Positions 1 through 8,426 of a DNA stretch of 64,000 nt are shown one piece after another. The notes beneath the pieces were generated by a model. The model worked only from the letters and a program-made list of their open reading frames with translations. It made no database searches and had not been told where the DNA came from. How positions within the stretch are numbered: the stretch's first letter is position 1; each line of letters begins with the position of its first letter. Both the position numbers and the translations under genes were made by a program. Source of the stretch: KBS-83 sp051025295 (GTDB taxonomy: Bacteria; Acidobacteriota; Terriglobia; Terriglobales; Acidobacteriaceae); NCBI GenBank assembly GCA_051025295.1, contig JBMGJV010000008.1. One strand, written 5' to 3'.

Positions 1-1
1 G

Positions 2-1220
2 CGTGGCGTTGCACAAGCTCTCGGGGAATGGCTGGCCGTCCGTCGTGAGGTGCCGGTAGTGAGCCTGGACCTGCCCTCGGGTTGGGACGCGGACAGCCGC
101 GACGAGCAGCAACCGGGCGCGTACCGCTCGAACGTGGTCGTGACGTTCACCGCGCCGAAGCTGGCGCACATCTTCGGCCAGCTCACGCACGGTCCGATCG
201 TCGTTGCTGCGATTGGCTCGCCTGCGGAAGCAGTGCGTTCGAGCACCGGGCTGCGCTGGGCCGGAACCGCGAAGCAGATCACCGAGGTGCCCCGCGACCT
301 GAACAGCAACAAGGGCATGTACGGCCATGTCGCGGTGATCACCGGGGCGCGCGGCCGTGGGGGGGGCAGCCGCGATGGCCAGCTACGCGGCGCTGCGTGC
401 CGGCGCCGGCCTGGTCACGGCGGCTGTGCCGGAGTCGATCCTGAATACGGTCGCAGCGATTGCGCCGGAGCTGATGACCGACCCGCTCCAGGAGACGCCG
501 CGCGGGGCAATCGCAGTTTGTAACCTCGACGGTGACAACGCCAAGACTCTTCTCGAGAAGAAGACTGTCGTCGCCATCGGGCCGGGGCTGGGGCAGGAGG
601 ATGAGGCGCAGCGCTTCGCTCTCCGGCTGATCGAGCTCTGCGGCGAGCAGAGGTCGCCGATCGCTATGGTGCTGGACGCGGACTGCCTGAATGCGATCGC
701 GCAGCGGAAGTTCAACCTGGATGGCCGTGGACGCATGCTGGTGCTGACGCCGCATCCGGGCGAGATGGCGCGGCTGGTGGGCCGCACGATTCCGCAGGTG
801 CAGGCGGACCGCGAAGCCATTGCGCGCGACTACGCCACCACGCACCAGGTCACGCTGGTCCTGAAGGGCTGGCGTACGCTGATCGCGCATCCGGACGGGC
901 GGCTCTCGGTGAACACGACCGGCAACCCCGGCCTCGCGAAGGGCGGCAGCGGCGACATCCTGACCGGGATTGTCGCGGCGATGCTTGCGCAGTTTCGGGG
1001 TCGAGTGGCGGACGCGGTAGAGGCTGCGGTGTATCTGCACGGGCTGGCGGCGGACTTCGCCGTGGCAGGGCGGGATGAGCACACGCTGCTGGCGACCGAG
1101 GTTTGTGAGCACCTCGACGAGGCATTTCGCTTCCGTTCGACAGGGCCAAACGGGCTCACATGGATGCAAGGACTCCCCGGTATGCTGGAGCAGCAGGTGC
1201 GGCACCACTCTGGCTGGTGA
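2..1220 (+). CDS. nnr: Bifunctional NAD(P)H-hydrate repair enzyme Nnr (5'-truncated, frameshifted)
   Basis: This gene repairs hydrated NAD(P)H: the N-terminal YjeF domain epimerises NAD(P)HX and the C-terminal kinase-fold domain is an ADP/ATP-dependent dehydratase. The N-terminal part enters from the window edge and shows the motif VVSLDLPSGWDAD; the C-terminal part shows LTPHPGE and the nucleotide-binding GGSGDILTG. The reading frame changes inside a run of eight G at 359-366: before it the frame reads ITGARGRGG, after it GAAAMASYAALRAGAGL, which together match the conserved YjeF sequence if one G is removed. The frame therefore breaks by one base, either a sequencing error or a genuine slippage mutation. 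tsaE follows 12 bp downstream, a common gene order. Family identity is secure; the intact or broken state is not. Confidence 0.9.
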
Positions 1221-1232
1221 AAAGAGGACCGA

Positions 1233-1694
1233 ATGAGGGCGACGCTCACCGAATTCGACACGCACAGCAGCGAGGAGACCATCGCGGTTGGCCGCAAGCT
1301 GGCTGAGATGCTCGCACCGCCGCAGTTCCTCATCCTGCGCGGCGATCTCGGCGCCGGCAAAACGACACTTGTGAAGGGAATCGCGGAAGCGCTCAACGCA
1401 GCAGACGCGGACGAGGTGAATAGTCCTACGTTCACGCTGATCCACGAGTACGAGGGCAAGCGCCGGCAGAACGGAACGGAGCGCCCGGTGCGCCTCTATC
1501 ACCTTGATCTGTATCGCATCGACAGCGAGCGTCAGCTGCAGTCGCTTGGCCTCGATGAGCTGCAGGGCGATGACAGCATCGTGCTGGTGGAGTGGGGCGA
1601 GAAGTTCCCAAGCATCGTGAAGCGCAGCCAGGGCGAGATCGTAATGAAGGCGCTTGATGGCAATGCGCGTCACATCACGCTCAACCTGAAATGA
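1233..1694 (+). CDS. tsaE: tRNA threonylcarbamoyladenosine biosynthesis ATPase TsaE
   Basis: TsaE is the ATPase that cycles the TsaB-TsaD complex during formation of t6A at position 37 of ANN-decoding tRNAs. The 153-residue product carries a P-loop GDLGAGKTT at residues 37-45, then the family motifs SPTFTLIHEY (64-73), HLDLYRI (90-96) and LVEWGEKF (118-125), and has the usual family length. The ATG is preceded by a purine-rich GAGGACC. It lies directly after nnr, a frequent bacterial arrangement, and its partner tsaB is found at 18.4 kb in the same window. Confidence 0.96.
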   Translation: MRATLTEFDTHSSEETIAVGRKLAEMLAPPQFLILRGDLGAGKTTLVKGIAEALNAADADEVNSPTFTLIHEYEGKRRQNGTERPVRLYHLDLYRIDSERQLQSLGLDELQGDDSIVLVEWGEKFPSIVKRSQGEIVMKALDGNARHITLNLK

Positions 1695-1701
1695 GCCCAG
1701 C

Positions 1702-2058
1702 TTGCTGCAGCGGCTGATTCCGAAAGTCTTCTATGACACGCTCGAGGAGGGCTTGGCGCTCTTCGTCGATTGTCTTGGATTTCAGGTCAAGTATCGCGAC
1801 GCCGATCTCGCCGTAGTCGAAAGAGATGGCGCCAAGGCGTACATCGTCGCGAGCCCGGAGTACGCTGCCAAGGATCGCCCCGAGATCGGGATCGACACCG
1901 ACGATATCGAGAGTATCTACGCCGAAATCAAGGCTCGCTGCCCACAGATGCTGCACCCAAACCTGCGCGTGATTCAGCTTCGCCCGTGGGGTGCACGGGA
2001 GTTCGCGGTGCTCGATGCGACGACTGTATGCGTTGTCTTCCGGCAGTGGTCGGCTTGA
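1702..2058 (+). CDS. Small VOC (glyoxalase/bleomycin-resistance fold) protein
   Basis: A 118-residue protein beginning with a putative TTG codon 8 bp after tsaE; no ATG or GTG lies between the upstream in-frame stop and the conserved start of the fold. The sequence contains VFYDTLEEGLALFVDCLGFQVKYRD and a C-terminal WGAREFAVLDATTVCVVF strand, the typical beta-alpha-beta-beta-beta unit of vicinal oxygen chelate proteins. Substrate and metal dependence cannot be inferred. It converges with fabI, leaving about 20 bp between the stop codons. The start codon is uncertain. Confidence 0.75.
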   Translation: MLQRLIPKVFYDTLEEGLALFVDCLGFQVKYRDADLAVVERDGAKAYIVASPEYAAKDRPEIGIDTDDIESIYAEIKARCPQMLHPNLRVIQLRPWGAREFAVLDATTVCVVFRQWSA

Positions 2059-2079
2059 GGCTGCCGCGCCAGCCGAGGC

Positions 2080-2847
2080 TCAGAACCCCATGATGTTGTA
2101 ACCGCAGTCGACGTAGGTGACCTCGCCGGTAATGCCGCTGGCGAGATCAGACGCGAGGAAGAGTGCGGCCGAGCCGACCTCCGCCTGCTTGATGTTGCGG
2201 CCGAGCGGGGCGCGCTCTTCGTGGGACTTCAGCATCTCGCCGAGCCCGCCGATACCGCGAGCCGCGAGGGTCTTGATCGGCCCGGCAGAGATCGCATTCA
2301 CCCGGATGTTGCGCGGCCCGAGGCTCGCTGCCAGGTAGCGTACGGTCGCTTCCAGTGCGGCCTTGGCGACGCCCATTACGTTGTAGCGCGGCACGACCTT
2401 GGTGGAGCCGTAGTAGGTGAGGGTGATGATCGAGCCGCCCTCCGTCATCAGGGGAGCCGCGCCGCGCGCGACCGCGATGAGCGAGTAGGCGCTGATGTCG
2501 TGCGCAATCCGGAAGCCCTCGCGCGAGGTCTCGAGGAAGTCGTTTTCGAGCTCCGCGGCGGGTGCAAAGGCCACCGAATGGACCAGAATGTCGAGCTTGG
2601 GATGCTTCTCCTTCAGCGTGGCGAACAGGCTGTCGATCTCTTCATCCCTGGACACATCGCACTGGTACGCCTCGGCGCCGGGCAAGTCGGCGATCAGGCC
2701 CTCGGCCTCCTGGCGCAGCCGCTCGTTCTGGTAGGTAACGAGCAGTTGTGCGCCGGCTTCGCTCAGCTTCTGCGCGATACCCCAGGCGATGCTGCGCTTG
2801 TTAGCGAGCCCGAAGACGATGGCCTTCCGGCCCTTGAGATCGATCAT
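2080..2847 (-). CDS. fabI: Enoyl-[acyl-carrier-protein] reductase (NADH) FabI
   Basis: FabI catalyses the last reduction of each fatty-acid elongation cycle, converting trans-2-enoyl-ACP to acyl-ACP. The chosen ATG gives 255 residues beginning MIDLKGRKAIVFGLANKRS, the usual FabI N-terminus with its divergent dinucleotide-binding loop; the open frame extends further upstream but that part has no family resemblance. The FabI catalytic set is visible as Tyr145, Tyr155 and Lys162 in LTYYGSTKVVPRYNVMGVAK, followed by RVNAISAGPIKTLAARGI. A divergent toxin-antitoxin operon begins about 95 bp away. Confidence 0.97.
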   Translation of the reverse strand: MIDLKGRKAIVFGLANKRSIAWGIAQKLSEAGAQLLVTYQNERLRQEAEGLIADLPGAEAYQCDVSRDEEIDSLFATLKEKHPKLDILVHSVAFAPAAELENDFLETSREGFRIAHDISAYSLIAVARGAAPLMTEGGSIITLTYYGSTKVVPRYNVMGVAKAALEATVRYLAASLGPRNIRVNAISAGPIKTLAARGIGGLGEMLKSHEERAPLGRNIKQAEVGSAALFLASDLASGITGEVTYVDCGYNIMGF

Positions 2848-2912
2848 GCGGCGGTACCTTTCTTTCGTCGCGAGCGGTCTTGCTCGAAAGGCAAGATTAG
2901 CAGCGAGAGCTA

Positions 2913-2918
2913 TATAAT
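2913..2918 (+). promoter_or_regulatory. Candidate -10 element of the AbrB/Fic operon
   Basis: A perfect TATAAT lies 24 bp before the AbrB-type antitoxin ATG, followed by a strong Shine-Dalgarno GGAGG at about 2930-2934. No good -35 hexamer is visible at the expected distance, which would fit an activated or autoregulated promoter. Assignment is from sequence only. Confidence 0.5.
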
Positions 2919-2941
2919 GATCGTAATACGGAGGTGCAGCG

Positions 2942-3169
2942 ATGGTGGCTTTGAAGATCACAACAGTGGGTTCCTCGGCCGGAGTGATTTTGAACCGCGA
3001 AGTGATGGCGCGGCTTGGGGTAAAGAAAGGCGACACGCTCTTCCTGACCGAAGCGCCGGACGGCAGCTACCGCATCACCCCATACGACCCGGAGTTCGAG
3101 CGGCAGATGAAGATCGCGGAAGAGATCATGCACGATCGCCGCGAAGTGTTCCGTGCCTTGGCGAAATAG
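2942..3169 (+). CDS. AbrB/MazE-family antitoxin
   Basis: A 75-residue protein with an N-terminal swapped-hairpin AbrB DNA-binding domain (MVALKITTVGSSAGVILNRE, then RLGVKKGDTLFLTEAPDG). The C-terminal half (FERQMKIAEEIMHDRREVFRALAK) is charged and helical, as expected for the region that wraps and neutralises a toxin. It is preceded by a strong Shine-Dalgarno and a TATAAT box, and its stop abuts the ATG of the Fic/Doc protein with no gap, so the pair is translationally coupled. It probably represses its own promoter. The toxin-antitoxin role is inferred from family and arrangement. Confidence 0.88.
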   Translation: MVALKITTVGSSAGVILNREVMARLGVKKGDTLFLTEAPDGSYRITPYDPEFERQMKIAEEIMHDRREVFRALAK

Positions 3170-3577
3170 ATGACGGAAAGTGACTGGAAATGGGTTTCGA
3201 TGGCCACGCTGCTGGCTGGGCATGAGCGCTTGCTCGCTGTGCATGGCGGGTTGCCGGGAGTCCGGGACGCGAACATGCTCGAATCGGCGATGGCACGCCC
3301 GCAAAATCTCGCAGCCTACGGCGAACCCGATGCGGCAGAGCTTGCGGCTGCCTACGCTTACGGGCTAGTACGCAATCACGGCTTCGCGGACGGGAACAAG
3401 CGTTCCGGGTGGCTGGTGGCCGAGGTCTTCCTGGTAAGGAATGGCTTCCGCTTCATCTGCGACGACGCGACGTTAATCATGCAGGTGGAACGAGTGGCTG
3501 CCGGCGCTGTCGATCAAACAAGCCTCGCGCATTGGATTCGCGATCGCTTGCAGCCCGTCTCGGAGTCAGGTCTCTAG
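3170..3577 (+). CDS. Death-on-curing (Doc/Fic) family toxin
   Basis: A 135-residue Fic-fold protein. The active-site motif HGFADGNKRSG spans residues 70-80, with the catalytic His70, the Asp/Gly-Asn and the phosphate-binding Arg; it reads DGNKR as in AMPylating Fic proteins rather than the DANKR of phage P1 Doc, which phosphorylates EF-Tu. The modification chemistry therefore cannot be assigned. The upstream AbrB protein is its likely antitoxin. The 3' end overlaps the 3' end of murI on the other strand by 12 bp, suggesting insertion into, or decay against, a housekeeping neighbour. Confidence 0.88.
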   Translation: MTESDWKWVSMATLLAGHERLLAVHGGLPGVRDANMLESAMARPQNLAAYGEPDAAELAAAYAYGLVRNHGFADGNKRSGWLVAEVFLVRNGFRFICDDATLIMQVERVAAGAVDQTSLAHWIRDRLQPVSESGL

Positions 3578-4423
3578 ATCCACAAGCGTGACATTCTCCA
3601 TCTCGCGGCCGAGAAAGCGCGAGCCCAGGTGTTTGAATTTCGCAACTGAGTCGGTTGCGAAAAACCTCACCTTGGGCAGGCGCGTGGACGGGGTCTCACT
3701 CCTGCCGATCGCAAGCCGCAGCCCGACCTGCTCGGCAGTGACCTGCGCTGAGTCGATGACGCGCACTGGTGATTGGCTGCGCTCGCTCAATGCGGCCTCG
3801 ATGCCGGCACGCAGCAGCGGATAGTGCGTGCAGCCGAGCACGAGCGTGTCCGCATCGAATCCGGCGGCCTGACTCTGCGCAAGCAGATCGTCGAGGTAGA
3901 TGCCGGTCACCTCGCGCGTGACCGGATGATCGATCCAGCCCTCTTCGACCAGCGGCACGAGCAATGGGCAGGCCTTCTCAATGGCGCGCAGGCCGCGTTC
4001 GTGACAAGCCGCCGCATAGGCGTGGCTCTCGACGGTGGCGGCAGTGGCGATCACCAATACATCGCCGGATTCCGAGCTTTGCAGTGCGGCCGTCGCACCG
4101 GTTTCAATGACGCCGATCACCGGCACGTCCACCGATGCGCGCAGGGCGTCTAGGGCCAAAGCGCTGGCCGTGTTGCAGGCGATCACGAGCGCCTCTGCCC
4201 CATGCGCGACCAGGAACCGCGCGCTCGAGACGGCGTAGCGAGCCACAGTGGCTTGCGACTTGGACCCGTAGGGCAGCCGCGCGGTGTCGCCGAGGTAGAG
4301 GTAGTCGGCGGCGGGATCGTGGTCGAGCAAGGCGCGCAGCACGGTCAATCCGCCAACGCCCGAGTCGAAGACGCCGATGGTCGGTGTGTGTGCAGGGGAC
4401 GGGCTCACGGGGCTCTCCTTCAC
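3566..4423 (-). CDS. murI: Glutamate racemase
   Basis: MurI interconverts L- and D-glutamate and supplies D-Glu for peptidoglycan. The 285-residue product shows GVFDSGVGGLTV at about 17-28, the first catalytic cysteine in ACNTAS (Cys83) and the second in LGCTHYPLL (Cys198). The start is GTG, overlapping the stop of the upstream GerMN gene as GTGA, so the two are translationally coupled. It is the last gene of a minus-strand run with an N-acetylmuramoyl-L-alanine amidase, which ties the operon to cell-wall synthesis and turnover. Confidence 0.97.
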   Translation of the reverse strand: MKESPVSPSPAHTPTIGVFDSGVGGLTVLRALLDHDPAADYLYLGDTARLPYGSKSQATVARYAVSSARFLVAHGAEALVIACNTASALALDALRASVDVPVIGVIETGATAALQSSESGDVLVIATAATVESHAYAAACHERGLRAIEKACPLLVPLVEEGWIDHPVTREVTGIYLDDLLAQSQAAGFDADTLVLGCTHYPLLRAGIEAALSERSQSPVRVIDSAQVTAEQVGLRLAIGRSETPSTRLPKVRFFATDSVAKFKHLGSRFLGREMENVTLVDLET

Positions 4424-5040
4424 TTCGCCAGCACAGCCGTCGGCGGTGGCGCGGCGCTCGATGCGAGGTAGGTGCGGTTCAGGTCGGCGTGGCCGGCCAG
4501 CGTGTCGCGCGGGCTGCCGTCGACGAGGAACCGGACCTGCGCAATCTCTGGCATGTTCGCATGGAGGGTGCCGATCAGCGAGAGCAGCGTCATCGTCTCC
4601 GTCTCAATGCCCGAGGGATGCTGTTCGAGCAGGCTGCCGCTCAGGTTGACGACGGCGAGCAGACCAGCGGGCACGGAGCCCTCTGGCAGCGGCATGAGAA
4701 AGACATCGTCGACGCCGGCGTTCGCTGCGATGGGATGCGGCGAGCCGGGCTTTGCGTATTCGGCGAGCGCCTGGTTGAGCAGATAGCGGGCACGGCCATG
4801 CGGCTCTGTCGGCAGGGCGAGACTGCGGGGTGTGTTCACCAGCGACCCGTCGCTGTCGTTCGCCAGCATCAGCGTAACCTCGGTCGTGGCGGTGACGCTG
4901 GGCGGCGCGAGTGGCGTGTTGACGGCCGCAGCCTGCAGCTTGTCCGCGGCGCGCTCACGCATGCGGATGAGCGTGACGGCCATGGCGGCGCTCGCGACCA
5001 GGAGCAGCCACAACAGGATGCGTTGCGAGCGGGGAATCAT
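4420..5040 (-). CDS. GerMN-domain secreted or membrane-anchored protein
   Basis: About 206 residues from the chosen start MIPRSQRILLWLLLVASAAMAV, an N-terminal membrane segment or uncleaved signal. The C-terminal half (LLAVVNLSGSLLEQHPSGIETE, LLSLIGTLHANMPEIAQVRFLVDG) matches the GerMN fold first named from Bacillus spore germination but widespread in non-spore-formers, where it accompanies amidases. The frame continues 39 codons further upstream into the amidase gene, but that part looks non-coding. It lies between amidase and murI. A peptidoglycan-associated role is inferred from context; the biochemical function is unknown. Confidence 0.82.
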   Translation of the reverse strand: MIPRSQRILLWLLLVASAAMAVTLIRMRERAADKLQAAAVNTPLAPPSVTATTEVTLMLANDSDGSLVNTPRSLALPTEPHGRARYLLNQALAEYAKPGSPHPIAANAGVDDVFLMPLPEGSVPAGLLAVVNLSGSLLEQHPSGIETETMTLLSLIGTLHANMPEIAQVRFLVDGSPRDTLAGHADLNRTYLASSAAPPPTAVLAK

Positions 5041-5077
5041 TGCGCGGCACTCCGCGTCATCGAACTGACGCTTGTCA

Positions 5078-5788
5078 TTACTCAAGACTCCATGTTCGAC
5101 GCCAGCTTTCGACCGCCGCAGCGAGGCCGGCCAGGATGCGGTCCTGGTATGCAGCATCGCTGAGCTGCGTCGTTACCGCGCCATTGCGGGTCAGTGGCGC
5201 GATCTCGACCGCGGCGGCCGGGCAGGTCATGTTGTCGAGCGGCTGCATCGCCGTGCGACCGAGCGTGACCGGCACGCCGGCCCTGGTCATCGCGGAATCG
5301 ATCTCTGCCGACCAGCGCAGCGAACGCTCGAGGTAGGCGGCCTGCGCCTGGTCCCACTGCAGGAATGCAGTCGGTGTCGCCGGTGCGAGCGATGAGGTGA
5401 AGAGGTGAATGCCGCTGCCGCTGTCCGATGCGTGCAGGATCAGGCAGGCAGATGGCTTCTGCGCATTGGCAATCGCGGCGCGTTCGGCCGGACGCAGCGT
5501 CGCGTCTGTCTCGCGCGTGGTGATGATCGCAATGCCGCGCGCTGCCAGCATGGAGCGCAGCCGGATGGACATCGCCAGCGTGAGATCCTTCTCCTGCGCG
5601 CCGCCGCCCAGGTGCGCGCCGGTATCGGTGCCCCCGTGCGCCGCGTCAATGACAACGACGAACTGCGGCGTCACCCGGGCCGGAGCGTGAGCCGGCAGAT
5701 TCGGCGTCTGCGCGGACAACGATGTTGCGCCAAGACCGGAGATCGCGAGGAGAAAAAGGGCCGCTGGTCCGCGGACATTCAGGATCAA
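5078..5788 (-). CDS. N-acetylmuramoyl-L-alanine amidase (AmiC-like, Amidase_3)
   Basis: A secreted zinc amidase cutting the bond between N-acetylmuramic acid and L-alanine. The 236-residue protein has a signal peptide (about residues 1-26) and a single catalytic domain. The zinc and catalytic residues can be placed: His51 in VIDAAHGG, Glu66 in QEKDLT, His119 in LILHAS and Glu195 in AVEIAPLT. The start is TTG, supported by GAAGG seven bases upstream. No AMIN or SPOR domain is present. It precedes the GerMN gene by about 37 bp and follows the DUF1015 gene closely. Confidence 0.92.
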   Translation of the reverse strand: MILNVRGPAALFLLAISGLGATSLSAQTPNLPAHAPARVTPQFVVVIDAAHGGTDTGAHLGGGAQEKDLTLAMSIRLRSMLAARGIAIITTRETDATLRPAERAAIANAQKPSACLILHASDSGSGIHLFTSSLAPATPTAFLQWDQAQAAYLERSLRWSAEIDSAMTRAGVPVTLGRTAMQPLDNMTCPAAAVEIAPLTRNGAVTTQLSDAAYQDRILAGLAAAVESWRRTWSLE

Positions 5789-5800
5789 GCGCGAGCCTTC

Positions 5801-7138
5801 TCAGTCGAGCGCATAGATGGCGAGGCCGCTCAGCAGCTTGGGATAGAAGTCGGTGGACTTCTGCGGCATCACCTCGCCGTTGAAGGCGATCTCACGCAGC
5901 TCCTCGAGCGTGACCGGGTTGGTGAGGAAGGCGATCTGTGCGCTGCGGCTGGTGACCATCTGGATCGCTTCGGCGGCCTCGCGCACATACTGCACGTTCT
6001 GCTGCTCGCGAACCGACTCCTCAGAGAGCCCGAGTAACTGGCCCAGCACGAGCGTATGCAACTGGACGATTTCGAGCCGGCGCTGGCGCTCGGAGACAGC
6101 GCCCAGTGCGCTCTCGACCGCATCAGCGTTGGCGACCAGCAGGTGCGCGCCGCCCCCATGCACCGCGACGAACGCAGTTCTCTCCGCGCCGGCCTCAGCG
6201 AGCTTTGCCATCAGGACGACGGCATCGCTGCTCGGGAGTTCGGTGATGGTGAAGAACGGGGCCGCCTTCTCTAAGAATGCGGTCGCCGAGAACTGTGGCA
6301 GGTTCGTCACCACGCGATGCGTGGGCAGGATCACCACGCCCTCGCTCTCCATGTTCACGAAGGTCATCATCGCCGTGGCTTCGGGGAAGGACGGATGCGG
6401 CAGAGTCGTGGCCAGGTCCCGTTCGCGGGTGTGGTGGACATGCGCCGGTGCGTGCTCGCGGCTGTAGGCCAGCGCCGTCTCGTAGCGGTGATGGCCGTCC
6501 GCGATGATCAGTTTGCTGTCCTGCATGGACCCGATGACCAGGCGCAGCATGTGTGGATCGGTGATGCGCGCCAACCGGTGCAGCACGCCGAAGTCGTCGG
6601 TGAGCTCGACCTCGGGCTGAAACTTTGCGAACAACATCTTCTCGATGCTGAACGCCGGGTCGGAGTAGAGCATGAAGATCTGGCCAAAGTGGGCGCGCGT
6701 GGCACGGAGCAGGTTCAGGCGATCGCTCTTTGGCCTCGAGAGCGTCTGCTCGTGGCGGAAGACGATGCGGGCGGCGTACTCCTCCAACTGGCCCAGGGCG
6801 ATGAACCCACGGCGCTCGTGCACCTTGTCCGGGCGTCCCGGCACGCTGAAACGCTGGCAATAGGCGAAGATCGACGGGTCGTTGTCCGTCTGCAGAATGC
6901 CGTTGGCCCGCCATTCGGCGAAGTCGCGGGCGGCCCGGGTATAGACGTCGTCGACACCGGGCTCATCAAACAGCTCAGGCAGACCGAGGATCAGGCGGAC
7001 GAGGTTGTGCGGGCTCCGCGCGTAGTAGACCTGCTGCATCGCGGGGCTGATCTTGTCGTAGGGCTGCGTGACCACGTCTTCCACGCGCACGGCAGTTGGG
7101 TTGTAGCGCGTGGCGCGGAAGGGAAAGATGCGTGCCAT
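5801..7138 (-). CDS. DUF1015 family protein
   Basis: About 445 residues starting MARIFPFRATRYNP, the standard DUF1015 N-terminus; the open frame extends upstream without family similarity. The family signature ADGHHRYETAL is intact in the middle, and NMESEGVVILPTHRVV follows. DUF1015 proteins are widely conserved in bacteria and archaea without a settled biochemical function. It is the first gene of a minus-strand run leading into amidase, GerMN and murI. The 179-bp gap to the divergent VWFA gene must hold both promoters; no convincing hexamers were recognised. Confidence 0.9.
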   Translation of the reverse strand: MARIFPFRATRYNPTAVRVEDVVTQPYDKISPAMQQVYYARSPHNLVRLILGLPELFDEPGVDDVYTRAARDFAEWRANGILQTDNDPSIFAYCQRFSVPGRPDKVHERRGFIALGQLEEYAARIVFRHEQTLSRPKSDRLNLLRATRAHFGQIFMLYSDPAFSIEKMLFAKFQPEVELTDDFGVLHRLARITDPHMLRLVIGSMQDSKLIIADGHHRYETALAYSREHAPAHVHHTRERDLATTLPHPSFPEATAMMTFVNMESEGVVILPTHRVVTNLPQFSATAFLEKAAPFFTITELPSSDAVVLMAKLAEAGAERTAFVAVHGGGAHLLVANADAVESALGAVSERQRRLEIVQLHTLVLGQLLGLSEESVREQQNVQYVREAAEAIQMVTSRSAQIAFLTNPVTLEELREIAFNGEVMPQKSTDFYPKLLSGLAIYALD

Positions 7139-7316
7139 TCGTTTTGGCGATTGTACTAAAGGGCTTACGCGTCGCAGACTGCGCGCTGTGTGCCTTCGTG
7201 GGTGCGACGCCGTCCAATCCGGTGACATGGTCCTGAGCGGATCAACACGCATCGCGCCGCGGTGCACCGACCGCGTGACAGCGCGTGCTAGCATGTCGCT
7301 CACGAAGGATAGCCCC

Positions 7317-8426
7317 ATGGTTCCCGACTCGATACGCCGGTCCTCCCTACGCCGGTTCTCGATCGGCCGGTCGCTCACCTGCTGGTTGCTCTCCCGGCTC
7401 GTGTCTCCGAGCCGAACACGGACCGCAGCGCCGCTGTTCATGGCGCTTTGCCTGGTCCTGGCAGCAGCCCCGCTGTACGCGCAGGTAGATCCGCTCAACC
7501 AGATTCATGTAACGCCCCCGCCAGCTGAGCCGCCCAAGCCCACGGGGCCGCCGCCAGCCGAAGGCAAGGCCGCGCTGAAGGCCCGGCCCGGCGAGCACAT
7601 CCGCGTCGACGTAAACCTGGTGCTGATCCCGATGACCGTGACCGATCCGCTCAACCGGCTCGTGACCGGGCTCGAGCGCAACGAGTTCTTCCTCTATGAG
7701 AACAATCAGCTCCAGCAGCTCAAGAGCTTCTCTGCTGAGGATGCGCCGGTGTCGATCGGCATCATCATGGACCTGAGCGGCAGCATGACCAACAAGGTGG
7801 TGCGCGCCCGCGAGTCTGTCATCGAATTCCTGCGCACGTCCAATCCGCAGGATGAATTCTTCATCATCGGCTTTAACGATCGGCCGGAACTGATTGAGGA
7901 CTTCACCTCCTCCGTAGACGACGTGGAGGCGCGCCTGCAGACGGTGCGGGCTGGCAAGCGCACAGCGCTGCTCGATGCCATCTACTACGGCGTGAACAAG
8001 ATGAAGCAGGCCAAGTACGACCGGAAGGCGATTCTGATCGTCTCGGACGGTGGCGACAACCGCAGCCGTTACACCGAGGGTGAGCTGCGCAACCTGGTGC
8101 GCGAATCCGATACAGAACTGTTTGCGATCGGCATCTTTGACGCCTATGCGGCGACCGCCGAGGAGCGCAACGGACCGCTGCTGCTGCATGACCTGAGCGA
8201 GGAGACCGGCGGCCAGCTCTTCCGGGTGGACGACATTTCGGACATGACCGATATCGCGACCAAGATCAGCGCGGAGCTGCGCAACCAGTACGTGCTCGGC
8301 TACAAACCGTCGGATACGAAGCGCGACGGTAAATGGCGTAAAGTAAAGGTCAAGCTGGTGCCGCCCCCGGGGTTGCCGCCGCTCACAGTCCATGCCCGAA
8401 CCGGATACTATGCCCCATCGCAATAG
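7317..8426 (+). CDS. Secreted VWFA-domain protein (acidobacterial type), copy 1
   Basis: A 369-residue exported protein with an unusually long arginine-rich N-terminus before the hydrophobic signal (PLFMALCLVLAAAPLYAQ). A VWFA-related domain follows, with the metal-coordinating MIDAS motif DLSGSMT and later FFIIGFNDRPEL and ILIVSDGGDN. The C-terminus contains RNQYVLGYKP, characteristic of the VWFA-related family abundant in Acidobacteria. The ATG is preceded by GAAGGA. Its 3' end overlaps the second copy, so the two form an operon of diverged duplicates. Binding partner unknown. Confidence 0.9.
   Translation: MVPDSIRRSSLRRFSIGRSLTCWLLSRLVSPSRTRTAAPLFMALCLVLAAAPLYAQVDPLNQIHVTPPPAEPPKPTGPPPAEGKAALKARPGEHIRVDVNLVLIPMTVTDPLNRLVTGLERNEFFLYENNQLQQLKSFSAEDAPVSIGIIMDLSGSMTNKVVRARESVIEFLRTSNPQDEFFIIGFNDRPELIEDFTSSVDDVEARLQTVRAGKRTALLDAIYYGVNKMKQAKYDRKAILIVSDGGDNRSRYTEGELRNLVRESDTELFAIGIFDAYAATAEERNGPLLLHDLSEETGGQLFRVDDISDMTDIATKISAELRNQYVLGYKPSDTKRDGKWRKVKVKLVPPPGLPPLTVHARTGYYAPSQ

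Noticed and set aside
359..366. Programmed ribosomal frameshift at the G-run of nnr
   Set aside because: No stimulatory structure or family precedent is visible; a one-base sequence error or simple mutation explains the break better.
339..1673. 444-residue open frame on the minus strand across nnr and tsaE
   Set aside because: It is antisense to two clear genes and its product is arginine/histidine-rich low-complexity sequence without family motifs, typical of high-GC shadow frames.
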